Of a stretch of DNA of 6,730 nucleotides, positions 1 through 6,717 are shown piece after piece (the first letter of the stretch is position 1; each line of letters starts with the position of its first letter). This stretch comes from Sphingobacteriia bacterium. GTDB taxonomy: Bacteria; Bacteroidota; Bacteroidia; Chitinophagales; Chitinophagaceae. A program made the position numbers and the translations under genes. The notes below the pieces were generated by a model that saw only the letters and a program-made list of their open reading frames with translations, searched no databases and had not been told where the DNA came from. The stretch covers positions 1 through 6,730 of the forward strand of contig REAV01000132.1 in the NCBI GenBank assembly GCA_004294465.1, given 5' to 3'.

Positions 1-53
1 ATTACCCATAATGATAAAGTTCCTTATCTTCATTCAACAATAAACGATTGTAT

Positions 54-1103
54 ATGCCATTGAGTAAAATTGCCGGCATTGGCAAATACGTGCCTACTAA
101 TGTAGTAACCAATAATGACCTCACTAAATACATGGATACCAATGACGAGTGGATCCAGGAAAGAACCGGAATTAAGGAGCGCCGATACGCGCATAGAACT
201 GAAGAAACTACCACTACAATGGCAGTAGAAGCTGCTAAAATTGCAATTGAAAGAGCAGGTACAACTGCCCAAGACATAGACTTTATTGTATTTGCTACTT
301 TATCGCCAGATTATTATTTCCCTGGCTGTGGCGTAATGGTACAACGTGCTATGAAAATGAAAGAAATTGGCGCACTGGATGTTCGAAATCAATGCAGTGG
401 ATTCTTATATGCTCTGAGTGTTGCCGATCAGTTTATTAAAACAGGTATGTATAAAAACATATTGGTAATTGGAAGCGAAAAACATTCTTTTGGTTTAGAC
501 TTTACTACGCGAGGTAGAAATATCTCTGTGATTTTTGGAGATGGTGCAGGAGCTGTTGTTTTGCAACCAACAGAAAAAGAGGGGCAAGGTATTTTAAGTA
601 CACATCTGCACAGCGATGGAGAGTCGGCAGAAATGTTGGCCATGTACAATCCTGGCACTCATGCCAATCATTGGGGAGCAAAGAATTATGCCGATTTTGA
701 TGATGCAGAAATTGCTCAAATGTTTATGAGTAAAAAAATGATCGACAATGCACAATTGTATCCTTATATGGATGGTCAGGCTGTATTCAAAAAAGCGGTG
801 GTCAAATTTCCGGAAGTAATTATGGAAGCATTGGAAAAAAATGGATTAAAATCTTCCGACATTAATATGTTAATTCCACATCAAGCAAATTTGCGCATCA
901 GTCAATTTGTACAACATAAATTACAACTTTCCGACGATCAGGTGTACAATAATATTCAATACTACGGAAATACAACTGCCGCATCGGTTCCAATTGCATT
1001 ATGCGAAGCATGGGAGAATGGAAAAATAAAAGAAGGCGATTTGGTATGTCTTGCAGCATTTGGAAGTGGCTTTACATGGGCAAGTGCATTAATGAATTGG
1101 TAG
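54..1103 (+). CDS. 3-oxoacyl-ACP synthase III family protein (KASIII, FabH-like, long form)
   Basis: A thiolase-fold condensing enzyme. Enzymes of this family join an acyl-CoA (or other acyl thioester) to malonyl-ACP in the cytoplasm, classically starting fatty acid synthesis. The Cys-His-Asn triad is complete: Cys114 in RNQCSGF, His276 in IPHQANLR and Asn306 in YYGNTTAAS. The N-terminal TNDEWIQERTGIKER block and the C-terminal GSGFTWASALMNW block are also typical of KASIII. The protein is 349 residues against 317 for E. coli FabH; the extra length lies mostly around residues 190-240, between the two halves. I chose ATG 54; an in-frame TTG at 48 would add only two residues, and neither has a clear Shine-Dalgarno. 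The lipid kinase gene starts 20 bp after the stop, so the two are probably cotranscribed. The family is certain. Whether this is the primary FabH or a paralogue for a specialised acyl product cannot be told here, so no symbol is given. Confidence 0.93.
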   Translation: MPLSKIAGIGKYVPTNVVTNNDLTKYMDTNDEWIQERTGIKERRYAHRTEETTTTMAVEAAKIAIERAGTTAQDIDFIVFATLSPDYYFPGCGVMVQRAMKMKEIGALDVRNQCSGFLYALSVADQFIKTGMYKNILVIGSEKHSFGLDFTTRGRNISVIFGDGAGAVVLQPTEKEGQGILSTHLHSDGESAEMLAMYNPGTHANHWGAKNYADFDDAEIAQMFMSKKMIDNAQLYPYMDGQAVFKKAVVKFPEVIMEALEKNGLKSSDINMLIPHQANLRISQFVQHKLQLSDDQVYNNIQYYGNTTAASVPIALCEAWENGKIKEGDLVCLAAFGSGFTWASALMNW

Positions 1104-1123
1104 TTGAGCTATTATGTACTCCT

Positions 1124-2023
1124 ATGGAAAGAAAAATTATTTACCTCATTAATCCAATATCCGGAACTTCTAAAAAAGAGAAGACCCGTTTATTGATAGA
1201 ACGCGAAACCCAGCTTCAAGAAATTCCTTATAAGGTATTATTTACCAACCCAACAGGCAATTATGATTTGGTAAGAGATGCCATTTTACATGAAGAATTT
1301 ACCGATGTAATTATTATTGGAGGTGATGGTACAGTTAATCAAGTAACCAATTCATTAAGAGATACTGGAGTAAGATTCGGCATCATCCCTTCTGGATCTG
1401 GTAATGGTTTGGCTCGTGCAGCCAATATTCCTTCAAAGTTAAAATCTGCTTTAGCTATTGTATTTGGAGGCAAAGCCAAAGCGGTTGATGCGTTTACAGT
1501 TAATGGTGCTTATTCTTGTATGTTGAGTGGTGTAGGATTTGATGCTCAAGTTGCCCATGATTTTGCGCAAAAAACTACTAGAGGATTATTTACCTACACG
1601 CAACAAAGCATTATCAATTTTTTTAAAGCCAACCCCTATCAATTTGAAGTAACCATCGATCATTTCTCCTTTTTTACGGACGCATTTTTCATTAGTATTG
1701 CCAATAGTAATCAATTTGGAAACAATGCAACGATTGCTCCACAAGCCAGTTTATCTGATGGATTATTAGATGTGGTTATTGTACAAAAAATGAATAAAGC
1801 AAAATTGCCATTTGCTATTCTTCGTCAAATGAGAGGGAACAATAAATTACAACAACTAGTTGATGACATAAGCACTAAAACTATTTTATACTTCCAAACA
1901 CCCTCTTTGTCAATAAAAAACCAGAAACTGGCCCCCTTGCATATTGATGGCGAACCAAGAGAAACAGCGGCTGCCTTTGATATTCAAATTATCAAAGACG
2001 CTTTTCTCTTATTACAACCTTAG
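1124..2023 (+). CDS. Diacylglycerol kinase catalytic-domain lipid kinase (YegS/BmrU type)
   Basis: A 299-residue soluble or membrane-associated lipid kinase of the DAGK/sphingosine kinase superfamily, which uses ATP to phosphorylate a lipid hydroxyl (diacylglycerol, sphingoid base or similar). The N-terminal catalytic half carries the nucleotide-binding signature GGDGT at residues 66-70 and PSGSGNGLAR at 89-98. The C-terminal beta-rich half has the late HIDGEP motif (Asp275-Gly276-Glu277) that is conserved in the family. The length is usual for bacterial members. The open frame extends back into the KASIII gene, but ATG 1124 begins MERKIIYLINPISG, the normal start of the fold (beta strand then NP.SG), so the longer reading is rejected. 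It follows the KASIII gene by 20 bp, suggesting one operon. Bacteroidota make sphingolipids as well as glycerolipids, so the substrate could be either and the sequence does not settle it. Its stop is 4 bp from the stop of the opposing patatin gene. Confidence 0.93.
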   Translation: MERKIIYLINPISGTSKKEKTRLLIERETQLQEIPYKVLFTNPTGNYDLVRDAILHEEFTDVIIIGGDGTVNQVTNSLRDTGVRFGIIPSGSGNGLARAANIPSKLKSALAIVFGGKAKAVDAFTVNGAYSCMLSGVGFDAQVAHDFAQKTTRGLFTYTQQSIINFFKANPYQFEVTIDHFSFFTDAFFISIANSNQFGNNATIAPQASLSDGLLDVVIVQKMNKAKLPFAILRQMRGNNKLQQLVDDISTKTILYFQTPSLSIKNQKLAPLHIDGEPRETAAAFDIQIIKDAFLLLQP

Positions 2024-2027
2024 TGCA

Positions 2028-4253
2028 TTATTTTTCAATAATTCTTTTTAAACTTTGAAATGCATCTTGATTAATTGGGTTATCTAATGCATTGGAAATA
2101 TCTCGTTTTTCTGCTGCAGTTAAGTGAAAACTCAAACTTGCAGCGGCGTCTTTGGATGAAGGAACATATTGAAATGTAATACGATAAAAATCAGGTCCAT
2201 AGTTTTTTGATAAATAATCCAATTGGTCATGCTGCGCATAATCTTGCATCTTAAACCAATTGTTCTGAAGAATTAAAAATGGTTTGGTTAAAAAACCAAT
2301 CAAAGAATTATTTTCCAAGGGTTTATCCCAATCACTCACACTCCGATCTCTGATTTGAATTAACACCACTTTGGATGTATTTGCTTGTAACCAGTCTTTA
2401 AAAACTTCTACAAAACGTAGACTGGCTTCTTGTCCAAAATTATCTCTCAAACCCGCATCCATTACATCAATAATTGGATTAGTTGGTAACCAAACATTGG
2501 GTAATACATAAGGAAATGTTGCGTTCATTCTCAATGCTGAAAGCAAACTGATTCCATTACTATTTTGTTTCTTAAAAAATGAATTAAAATCAATTGCATC
2601 TGGATCAAATGAATTGATATTGGCTTCTATTGCTATAGGCTTTAATAAAAATCGAACTGGACGAGTTGCAATGATCATTTTTCTGCCGTCTCTAGTAATA
2701 ACAGAATTAAAAAAAATAGCAGGTAACTGAGCAAGTCTTTCTGCTTCGGCATAGTCTGAAATAGGTTTATCTAAAACAGACTCTGTATTCTCATTTAATT
2801 TTTGCTCAAAAGCATACCCTCTGTCTTTAATATATTCAAAACCGTTATAGCTAAACTTTTGTGCAGGACTAAATAAATCCCTGGTCAGGAATGAAGAAAA
2901 AATTGGGCTAAGTAAATCTTTCGTGATATTAGCTACATATCGTTGATCTTGTAAATCAATTGACTTGCCTTTTAATTTTTGAAAGTATAATTCCCTAAAA
3001 TACGCTGCTCCTAACATTCCGCCAGATGCTCCATTTATGAGAATTGTTTGCTCCATTAACCGACCATTCAATTGTTGGTCCAAGCGTTGAAGTGTATTCA
3101 TAGTGAAAGCTGCACTTCGAGTACCTCCCCCGCTTGTATTGATTATATACAAAATTGGTTTGGGTGAAGATTGCTTTGCTTTCCAGTTATTTAAAATGGC
3201 AATATATTGATCCCGATCTTTTTGTATACTCGAATCATTGGTCATTGCATTCACTGATTCTTTGCTATACAAAGGCCTTTCTGATTTATGAATATAATCT
3301 AACCCATATGCTTTGTTTCTTGGATCAATTATTTCTTTTTGATATAAAAAATTAGCTAAGATATATATAGCAACTACAACAGGAATGCTCCATGTTTTTA
3401 AGAAAATAGACATGGCCCCTGCAAAGGCAATTAAAATGGCAAAAAATAAAGTAATACTACTGCTAGCGGGTAATTGAAATAATTGAGCATCAGAGCTATA
3501 ACCAGTTAAAATTAAAAACACAAATGCCAATGTAATAGCTAATACAGCTGCAACATGGTGCCGATTAAATAGTGCATCTAAAAATTCGGGGCTATAATGT
3601 CTAACATCTCTTGGTTTTCGCAAACGTAATCCAGCACTTAAAAACCAATCAACTCGCATCTCATATTTTTCTTTGGGCAGCAATTTAGTAGTCGCTACCC
3701 GATCGTATTCTTGATGTGCATATTTAATGCTGGTTGATAATGTATAATAAATAGTTTTATCTGCACTAAAAAAATATAGAAAAGCAATTGCTAAAGATAA
3801 AATCAAACCGCCTGTATATCCCAATGCTAAAAAAATAATTTCTTTTGTGTCAAATAATTCTTGGGAGCTAGAATAATGAATTGCCCTTATCAAATAATAC
3901 ACTAAGAAAGTAATTGGAATGATGGCATTATTGATACAGTATTTTAAAAAAGGCTGGGCATTGGTTGCCAAAAATCGAATACTCTTTGCGTGTAATATAA
4001 AAGTGGTAATGTTCCAACTCATTATGAATACCCCAGTAGAAAACCCTACGATAGCTGTGCTTATTGCAGTAACTTCTCCATAATATTCAGGAGCCAGGAA
4101 AAGAGAATCTGCTCCAAATGTGTGCATGAAATTACCTGCAACTGTTGCAAATAATACATACCAAAACACCAAAAAAATCTGGTATCTCCTGAAATGCATC
4201 AGAAAAAGTTGAATGGGCAATGAGAACCAAATTCCAATCAGGTATTTCTTCAT
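2028..4253 (-). CDS. Multi-spanning membrane protein with C-terminal patatin-like phospholipase domain
   Basis: A 741-residue protein in two parts. Residues 1-305 are hydrophobic, with about seven likely membrane segments (near 25-45, 62-87, 108-124, 138-162, 232-252, 266-284 and 288-304) and a polar, basic loop at about 165-230. Residues 365-741 look like a patatin-like serine acyl hydrolase: the oxyanion-hole glycine loop GGGTRS (375-380), the nucleophile elbow GASGG with Ser410 (fits GxSxG), the FFNSVITRDGR strand (515-524), the LRMNATFPYVLP block (574-585), and the catalytic Asp599 in MDAGLRDNFG. Canonical patatins have DGG or DGA at the last site; DAG is a small deviation. Family members cleave acyl esters from phospholipids or related lipids with a Ser-Asp dyad; the substrate here is unknown. 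With no signal peptide the side of the membrane facing the enzyme is unclear. It lies 40 bp downstream of ctaA on the same strand, so cotranscription is possible. The start is ATG 4253 without an obvious Shine-Dalgarno. Confidence 0.85.
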   Translation of the reverse strand: MKKYLIGIWFSLPIQLFLMHFRRYQIFLVFWYVLFATVAGNFMHTFGADSLFLAPEYYGEVTAISTAIVGFSTGVFIMSWNITTFILHAKSIRFLATNAQPFLKYCINNAIIPITFLVYYLIRAIHYSSSQELFDTKEIIFLALGYTGGLILSLAIAFLYFFSADKTIYYTLSTSIKYAHQEYDRVATTKLLPKEKYEMRVDWFLSAGLRLRKPRDVRHYSPEFLDALFNRHHVAAVLAITLAFVFLILTGYSSDAQLFQLPASSSITLFFAILIAFAGAMSIFLKTWSIPVVVAIYILANFLYQKEIIDPRNKAYGLDYIHKSERPLYSKESVNAMTNDSSIQKDRDQYIAILNNWKAKQSSPKPILYIINTSGGGTRSAAFTMNTLQRLDQQLNGRLMEQTILINGASGGMLGAAYFRELYFQKLKGKSIDLQDQRYVANITKDLLSPIFSSFLTRDLFSPAQKFSYNGFEYIKDRGYAFEQKLNENTESVLDKPISDYAEAERLAQLPAIFFNSVITRDGRKMIIATRPVRFLLKPIAIEANINSFDPDAIDFNSFFKKQNSNGISLLSALRMNATFPYVLPNVWLPTNPIIDVMDAGLRDNFGQEASLRFVEVFKDWLQANTSKVVLIQIRDRSVSDWDKPLENNSLIGFLTKPFLILQNNWFKMQDYAQHDQLDYLSKNYGPDFYRITFQYVPSSKDAAASLSFHLTAAEKRDISNALDNPINQDAFQSLKRIIEK

Positions 4254-4293
4254 ACAACTAAGATGATTTTATGAACCTTCTCGCTGCACTAAG

Positions 4294-5364
4294 TTACTTA
4301 AATTCTCTAGCTTCTTTTTCTGTAAGGTATAGCATCATTACCAATGAGAGTAATAATAACATTCCTGTTAACTGATGTAATTGAGCTGTCCATTCAAATA
4401 AGCCCCAATTGCCTGGTATGATTCCTTTACTGAACAGAACAGTCCCTATCCCTAGAGCCACTTGTACAAGTACAATAACAAAAGGTATTTTTTTGACCTG
4501 ATTAAAAATGGCCGATCCATGTATTTTATTCAACTGAAAAGTCCATATAGTAATGTAAACCAATAACAGATAGGCAATTCCACGATGAATAAAATGAATC
4601 AATAAAGTGTTATCAATAAAATTGAGTAATAAGGGTTGATCCTTAAATAATTGACTAGGTATCCAATCTCCATTAATGGTGGGCCAAGTAGAAGCAACAT
4701 TTGCCGCTTTATGTCCTGCCATTAAGGCTCCATATAATAATTGAACTACTAATAAGCCTAATAATATATAGTTGGCCCTGAGGGCTTTTGAATTTCGAAC
4801 CAATTGATCCTTTTGAATTAAACAACTGAGTGCAAACCAAAAAGTATAACTAAGTAATCCCAAAGCCAACACAAAATGTAATGCCAATCGGGTTGGTTTA
4901 ACATACACTGCATCTCCTGTTAATCCACTTGCCACCATGATCCAACCAACACCACCTTGCAATGCGCCTAATAAGAATAAAACTACTAGTGGTTTTAACA
5001 TTTCTTTCTTGAATGCCTTCTTCCATAAAAACCAAACAAACCCAATTAGAAACACTAAACCAATTGATCTTGCCCAGAGCCGATGAAACCATTCCCAAAA
5101 AAAGATATATTGAAAATCCTTCAGTGTAAACTCAAAATTGAGTAATTGAAACTGGGGGGTCTGTTTGTATTTATTAAATTCTACCAACCAGGCGGATTCA
5201 TTCAATGGAGGTAGGGTTCCAGTAATTACATTCCATTCTGTGATAGACAAGCCACTTCCTGTTAATCGAGTAATGCCACCTAAAGCGATTTGTACAACTG
5301 TCATTCCAACTCCTACCAATAACCAAATAGCTACTTGCTTATCCGAGCGATTCAATTTATCCAT
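4294..5364 (-). CDS. ctaA: Heme A synthase (COX15/CtaA family)
   Basis: An integral membrane enzyme that oxidises the C8 methyl of heme O to a formyl group, giving heme A for aa3/caa3 cytochrome c oxidases. The 356 residues contain about eight membrane segments (near 12-30, 84-112, 124-146, 160-181, 198-216, 252-275, 293-311 and 326-347). The expected conserved residues are visible: Glu91 and His94 in EWFHR, His163 in ALHFVL, His260 in FIHRGIAY and His330 in QLHQLTG, matching the Glu and four heme-ligand histidines of B. subtilis CtaA. The early GGITRLTGSGLSITEW block and the long first external loop mark it as the COX15-like type; the cysteine pair of the Bacillus enzyme is absent. The start at ATG 5364 gives a short positive N-terminus before the first helix. 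A -7 promoter match and two palindromes lie directly upstream. No other oxidase assembly gene is visible in this window. Confidence 0.95.
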   Translation of the reverse strand: MDKLNRSDKQVAIWLLVGVGMTVVQIALGGITRLTGSGLSITEWNVITGTLPPLNESAWLVEFNKYKQTPQFQLLNFEFTLKDFQYIFFWEWFHRLWARSIGLVFLIGFVWFLWKKAFKKEMLKPLVVLFLLGALQGGVGWIMVASGLTGDAVYVKPTRLALHFVLALGLLSYTFWFALSCLIQKDQLVRNSKALRANYILLGLLVVQLLYGALMAGHKAANVASTWPTINGDWIPSQLFKDQPLLLNFIDNTLLIHFIHRGIAYLLLVYITIWTFQLNKIHGSAIFNQVKKIPFVIVLVQVALGIGTVLFSKGIIPGNWGLFEWTAQLHQLTGMLLLLSLVMMLYLTEKEAREFK

Positions 5365-5387
5365 TTTATGCGTATTTCGATTTTATA

Positions 5388-5395
5388 CAAAGGTA
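5388..5395 (-). promoter_or_regulatory. Bacteroidota-type -7 element for ctaA
   Basis: Read on the minus strand this is TACCTTTG, an exact match to the Bacteroidota sigma-ABfr -7 consensus TAnnTTTG, ending 23 bp before the ctaA ATG. That would give a short leader of about 15-20 nt. I see no convincing -33 TTTG/TTG at the usual 19-21 bp spacing, because that stretch is occupied by the inverted repeat at 5397-5415. The missing -33 may mean the promoter is weak or needs an activator. Confidence 0.45.
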
Positions 5396-5396
5396 T

Positions 5397-5415
5397 AACA
5401 ACCGAAACGGTTGTT
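5397..5415. promoter_or_regulatory. Perfect inverted repeat, candidate operator between ctaA and rnhB
   Basis: AACAACCG-AAA-CGGTTGTT: two perfect 8 bp arms separated by 3 bp. It starts one base upstream of the ctaA -7 box, so it fills the spacer and -33 zone of that promoter. The flanking genes are divergent, so neither needs a transcript terminator here, which favours a protein-binding site. As a plus-strand hairpin it is followed by a few T residues, so a structure in the RNA is possible. The binding protein is unknown. Confidence 0.4.
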
Positions 5416-5441
5416 TTGATTAAATCAATTTGATACTATTG
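5411..5441 (+). promoter_or_regulatory. Weak candidate promoter for rnhB
   Basis: TTG at 5411-5413 and TACTATTG at 5434-5441 are 20 bp apart, the spacing expected between Bacteroidota -33 and -7 elements. The -7 has one mismatch to TAnnTTTG. Transcription would begin shortly before the ATG at 5465 and the site would overlap the second inverted repeat. This is the best plus-strand candidate in the gap, but it is weak. Confidence 0.22.
5416..5428. promoter_or_regulatory. Second inverted repeat TTGAT-TAA-ATCAA, FNR-box-like half sites
   Basis: It directly abuts the preceding palindrome. The arms TTGAT and ATCAA equal the half sites of the FNR consensus (TTGAT-N4-ATCAA), but the spacer is 3 bp, not 4, so a genuine FNR/CRP-family site is doubtful. 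A further TTTGAT at 5429-5434 repeats the TTTGAT at 5415-5420. A redox-linked regulator would make sense for ctaA, but AT-rich sequence can yield such a match by chance. Confidence 0.25.
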
Positions 5442-5464
5442 AAAGGAAAGTGGAAATTTACCGG

Positions 5465-6064
5465 ATGTTACCCTCTTATTATCAGGAAACCCTTGTAGAA
5501 GCCGGATGCGATGAAGCTGGAAGAGGATGCTATGCAGGTCCTGTTTTTGCAGCAGCAGTCATTTTGCCAAAAAATTTTAAACACCCATTATTAAACGATA
5601 GTAAACAAGTTGGCGAAAAACAAAGACTGGTATTGAAAGAAGTGATCGAAACCAATGCTATTGCCTGGTCGGTTGCAAGTATTGAAGTAGAAGAAATAGA
5701 TGCGATCAATATATTAAAAGCTAGTTTCAAAGCGATGCATAAAGCTATTGGGCAATTAAAACTGCTTCCAGAATTCTTATTGATTGATGGAAATCGGTTT
5801 ATTGCTTACCCAAAAATACCTCATATATGTATTGTTAAGGGAGATGGAAAATTTGCTTCCATTGCAGCAGCGAGTATTTTAGCAAAAACCCATAGAGACG
5901 CATATATGGAAAAAATACATCAACAGTTTCCTCAATATGGTTGGAATAGAAATAAAGGGTATGGCACTTTGGAACACCGCATAGGAATTGAGAAAAACGG
6001 ATTATGCATACACCATCGTAAAAGTTTTAACATCCTTCCTTCGCAAATGAATATTCCTTTTTAG
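5465..6064 (+). CDS. rnhB: Ribonuclease HII
   Basis: This endonuclease cuts RNA strands in RNA-DNA hybrids and nicks 5' of single ribonucleotides embedded in DNA, starting ribonucleotide excision repair in the cytoplasm. All four metal-binding carboxylates are visible: Asp16 and Glu17 in GCDEAGRG, Asp108 in LLIDGN, and Asp127 in VKGDG. The GRG loop (19-21) and Tyr166 in NKGYGT, which together recognise the ribo-deoxyribo junction in type 2 enzymes, are also present, as is SIAAASILAKTHRD. At 199 residues the length is normal. I chose ATG 5465; an in-frame GTG at 5450 would add five residues and also follows a purine-rich stretch (GAAAGGAAA), so it cannot be excluded. The gene is divergent from ctaA, and its stop overlaps the stop of the opposing YciO-like gene by 4 bp. 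Confidence 0.96.
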   Translation: MLPSYYQETLVEAGCDEAGRGCYAGPVFAAAVILPKNFKHPLLNDSKQVGEKQRLVLKEVIETNAIAWSVASIEVEEIDAINILKASFKAMHKAIGQLKLLPEFLLIDGNRFIAYPKIPHICIVKGDGKFASIAAASILAKTHRDAYMEKIHQQFPQYGWNRNKGYGTLEHRIGIEKNGLCIHHRKSFNILPSQMNIPF

Positions 6065-6672
6065 TCCATTTCCCAAATACCAGCTCCCAAACGAATCAAT
6101 TCATACGTTGAAGAGGTACAATCAATAATAGTAGAAGGCACCATCCCTCCATTTCCTCCATCAACTACAATATCTACCAGGTTTTCAAATTTTGTATGTA
6201 TCAAATCGGGGTCAGTAAATTCTTCAACCATCTCTCCTGGTAAAGAAGCAGACAATAATGGATGACCCAACTGTTCTACAATGGTTCTTGCTATGAGGTT
6301 GTCGGGAATTCTTAACCCAATCGTACTTTTTTTACTTTGTAATAATTTGGGTACTACTTTACTCGCTGGAAGAATAAATGTGTATGGTCCTGGCAAATGA
6401 CTTTTTAATAATCGGTAAAGTGATGTATCGATTGGTTTACAGTATTTGCTCAGGTCACTTAAATCATTACAAATAAAACTCAATTGCGCTTTTGTTGGAT
6501 CAACCTGTTTTATTCTAGCAATTCTTTCAATTGCCTTTGGTTGAAAAATATCACAGCCTAATCCATAAATCGTATCGGTTGGATAAATGATAATTCCTCC
6601 ATCATGTAAACATTCAATGATTGTTTTTATATGCCTCGGATTGGGATTATCTGGATGAACATGCAATAACAT
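6061..6672 (-). CDS. YciO-type Sua5/YciO/YrdC-domain protein
   Basis: A 203-residue cytoplasmic protein of the family that includes TsaC/Sua5, which make threonylcarbamoyl-AMP from threonine, bicarbonate and ATP for the t6A base of tRNA. Family blocks are clear: PTDTIYGLG (31-39), TIGLRIPDN (117-125), SASLPGE (141-147) and PSTIIDC (179-185). It resembles E. coli YciO as I remember it, including the RIKQ segment, SDLSKY, PGPYTFIL and the late G.GIW region. The Lys-Arg-Ser-Asn set of TsaC/Sua5 appears only partly kept: Lys55 and Ser141 are present, but Val57 and Ser143 replace Arg and Asn. TsaC activity should therefore not be assumed, although automatic pipelines will usually name it L-threonylcarbamoyladenylate synthase. 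It has no C-terminal Sua5 domain. The start is ATG 6672, with only about 17 bp to the T-run of the upstream hairpin, leaving little space for a separate promoter. Confidence 0.88.
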   Translation of the reverse strand: MLLHVHPDNPNPRHIKTIIECLHDGGIIIYPTDTIYGLGCDIFQPKAIERIARIKQVDPTKAQLSFICNDLSDLSKYCKPIDTSLYRLLKSHLPGPYTFILPASKVVPKLLQSKKSTIGLRIPDNLIARTIVEQLGHPLLSASLPGEMVEEFTDPDLIHTKFENLVDIVVDGGNGGMVPSTIIDCTSSTYELIRLGAGIWEMD

Positions 6673-6689
6673 AATTAAAGTTACGCTAT

Positions 6690-6717
6690 AAAAACGAAGA
6701 CGGCTAAAGCCGTCCTC
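6690..6717 (-). terminator. GC-rich hairpin with T-run: intrinsic terminator or REP-like palindrome
   Basis: The core GACGGCT-AA-AGCCGTC (6699-6714) is a perfect 7 bp inverted repeat, extendable to 10 bp (6696-6717) with one G-U pair when read on the minus strand. On that strand it is followed by five T residues (6694-6690), the layout of a rho-independent terminator for a minus-strand gene lying to the right of the window. On the plus strand it is followed by a less regular T-rich stretch. The GGCTAAAGCC core also resembles hairpins of dispersed REP/IS200-type palindromes, so it could be a repeat copy. Confidence 0.5.

Noticed and set aside
1..63. Plus-strand frame 1 is open from the window edge to a TGA at 61-63 and could be the tail of an upstream gene overlapping the KASIII start by 10 bp.
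   Set aside because: Only 20 codons are visible with no recognisable protein character; another frame is also open to a TAA at 41-43. The window edge prevents a decision.
2..277. Minus-strand 91-codon open frame ending at a TAA near the left edge.
   Set aside because: It lies mostly antisense to the conserved N-terminus of the KASIII gene and its translation resembles no family; it is a shadow frame.
1001..1123. Upstream extension of the lipid kinase reading frame into the KASIII gene.
   Set aside because: The added residues are an out-of-frame reading of the KASIII C-terminus, and the kinase fold begins normally at ATG 1124.
3155..3355. Plus-strand 66-codon frame inside the patatin gene.
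   Set aside because: It is antisense to the patatin coding sequence with no start context or recognisable motif.
5165..5398. Plus-strand 77-codon frame covering the ctaA start region.
   Set aside because: It is antisense to conserved ctaA residues such as the GGITRLTGSGLS block and has no independent support.
5397..5418. Reading the 5397-5415 palindrome plus the following T residues as a rho-independent terminator.
   Set aside because: It lies between divergent gene starts, with no upstream plus-strand gene to terminate, and the T stretch is short and broken by G.
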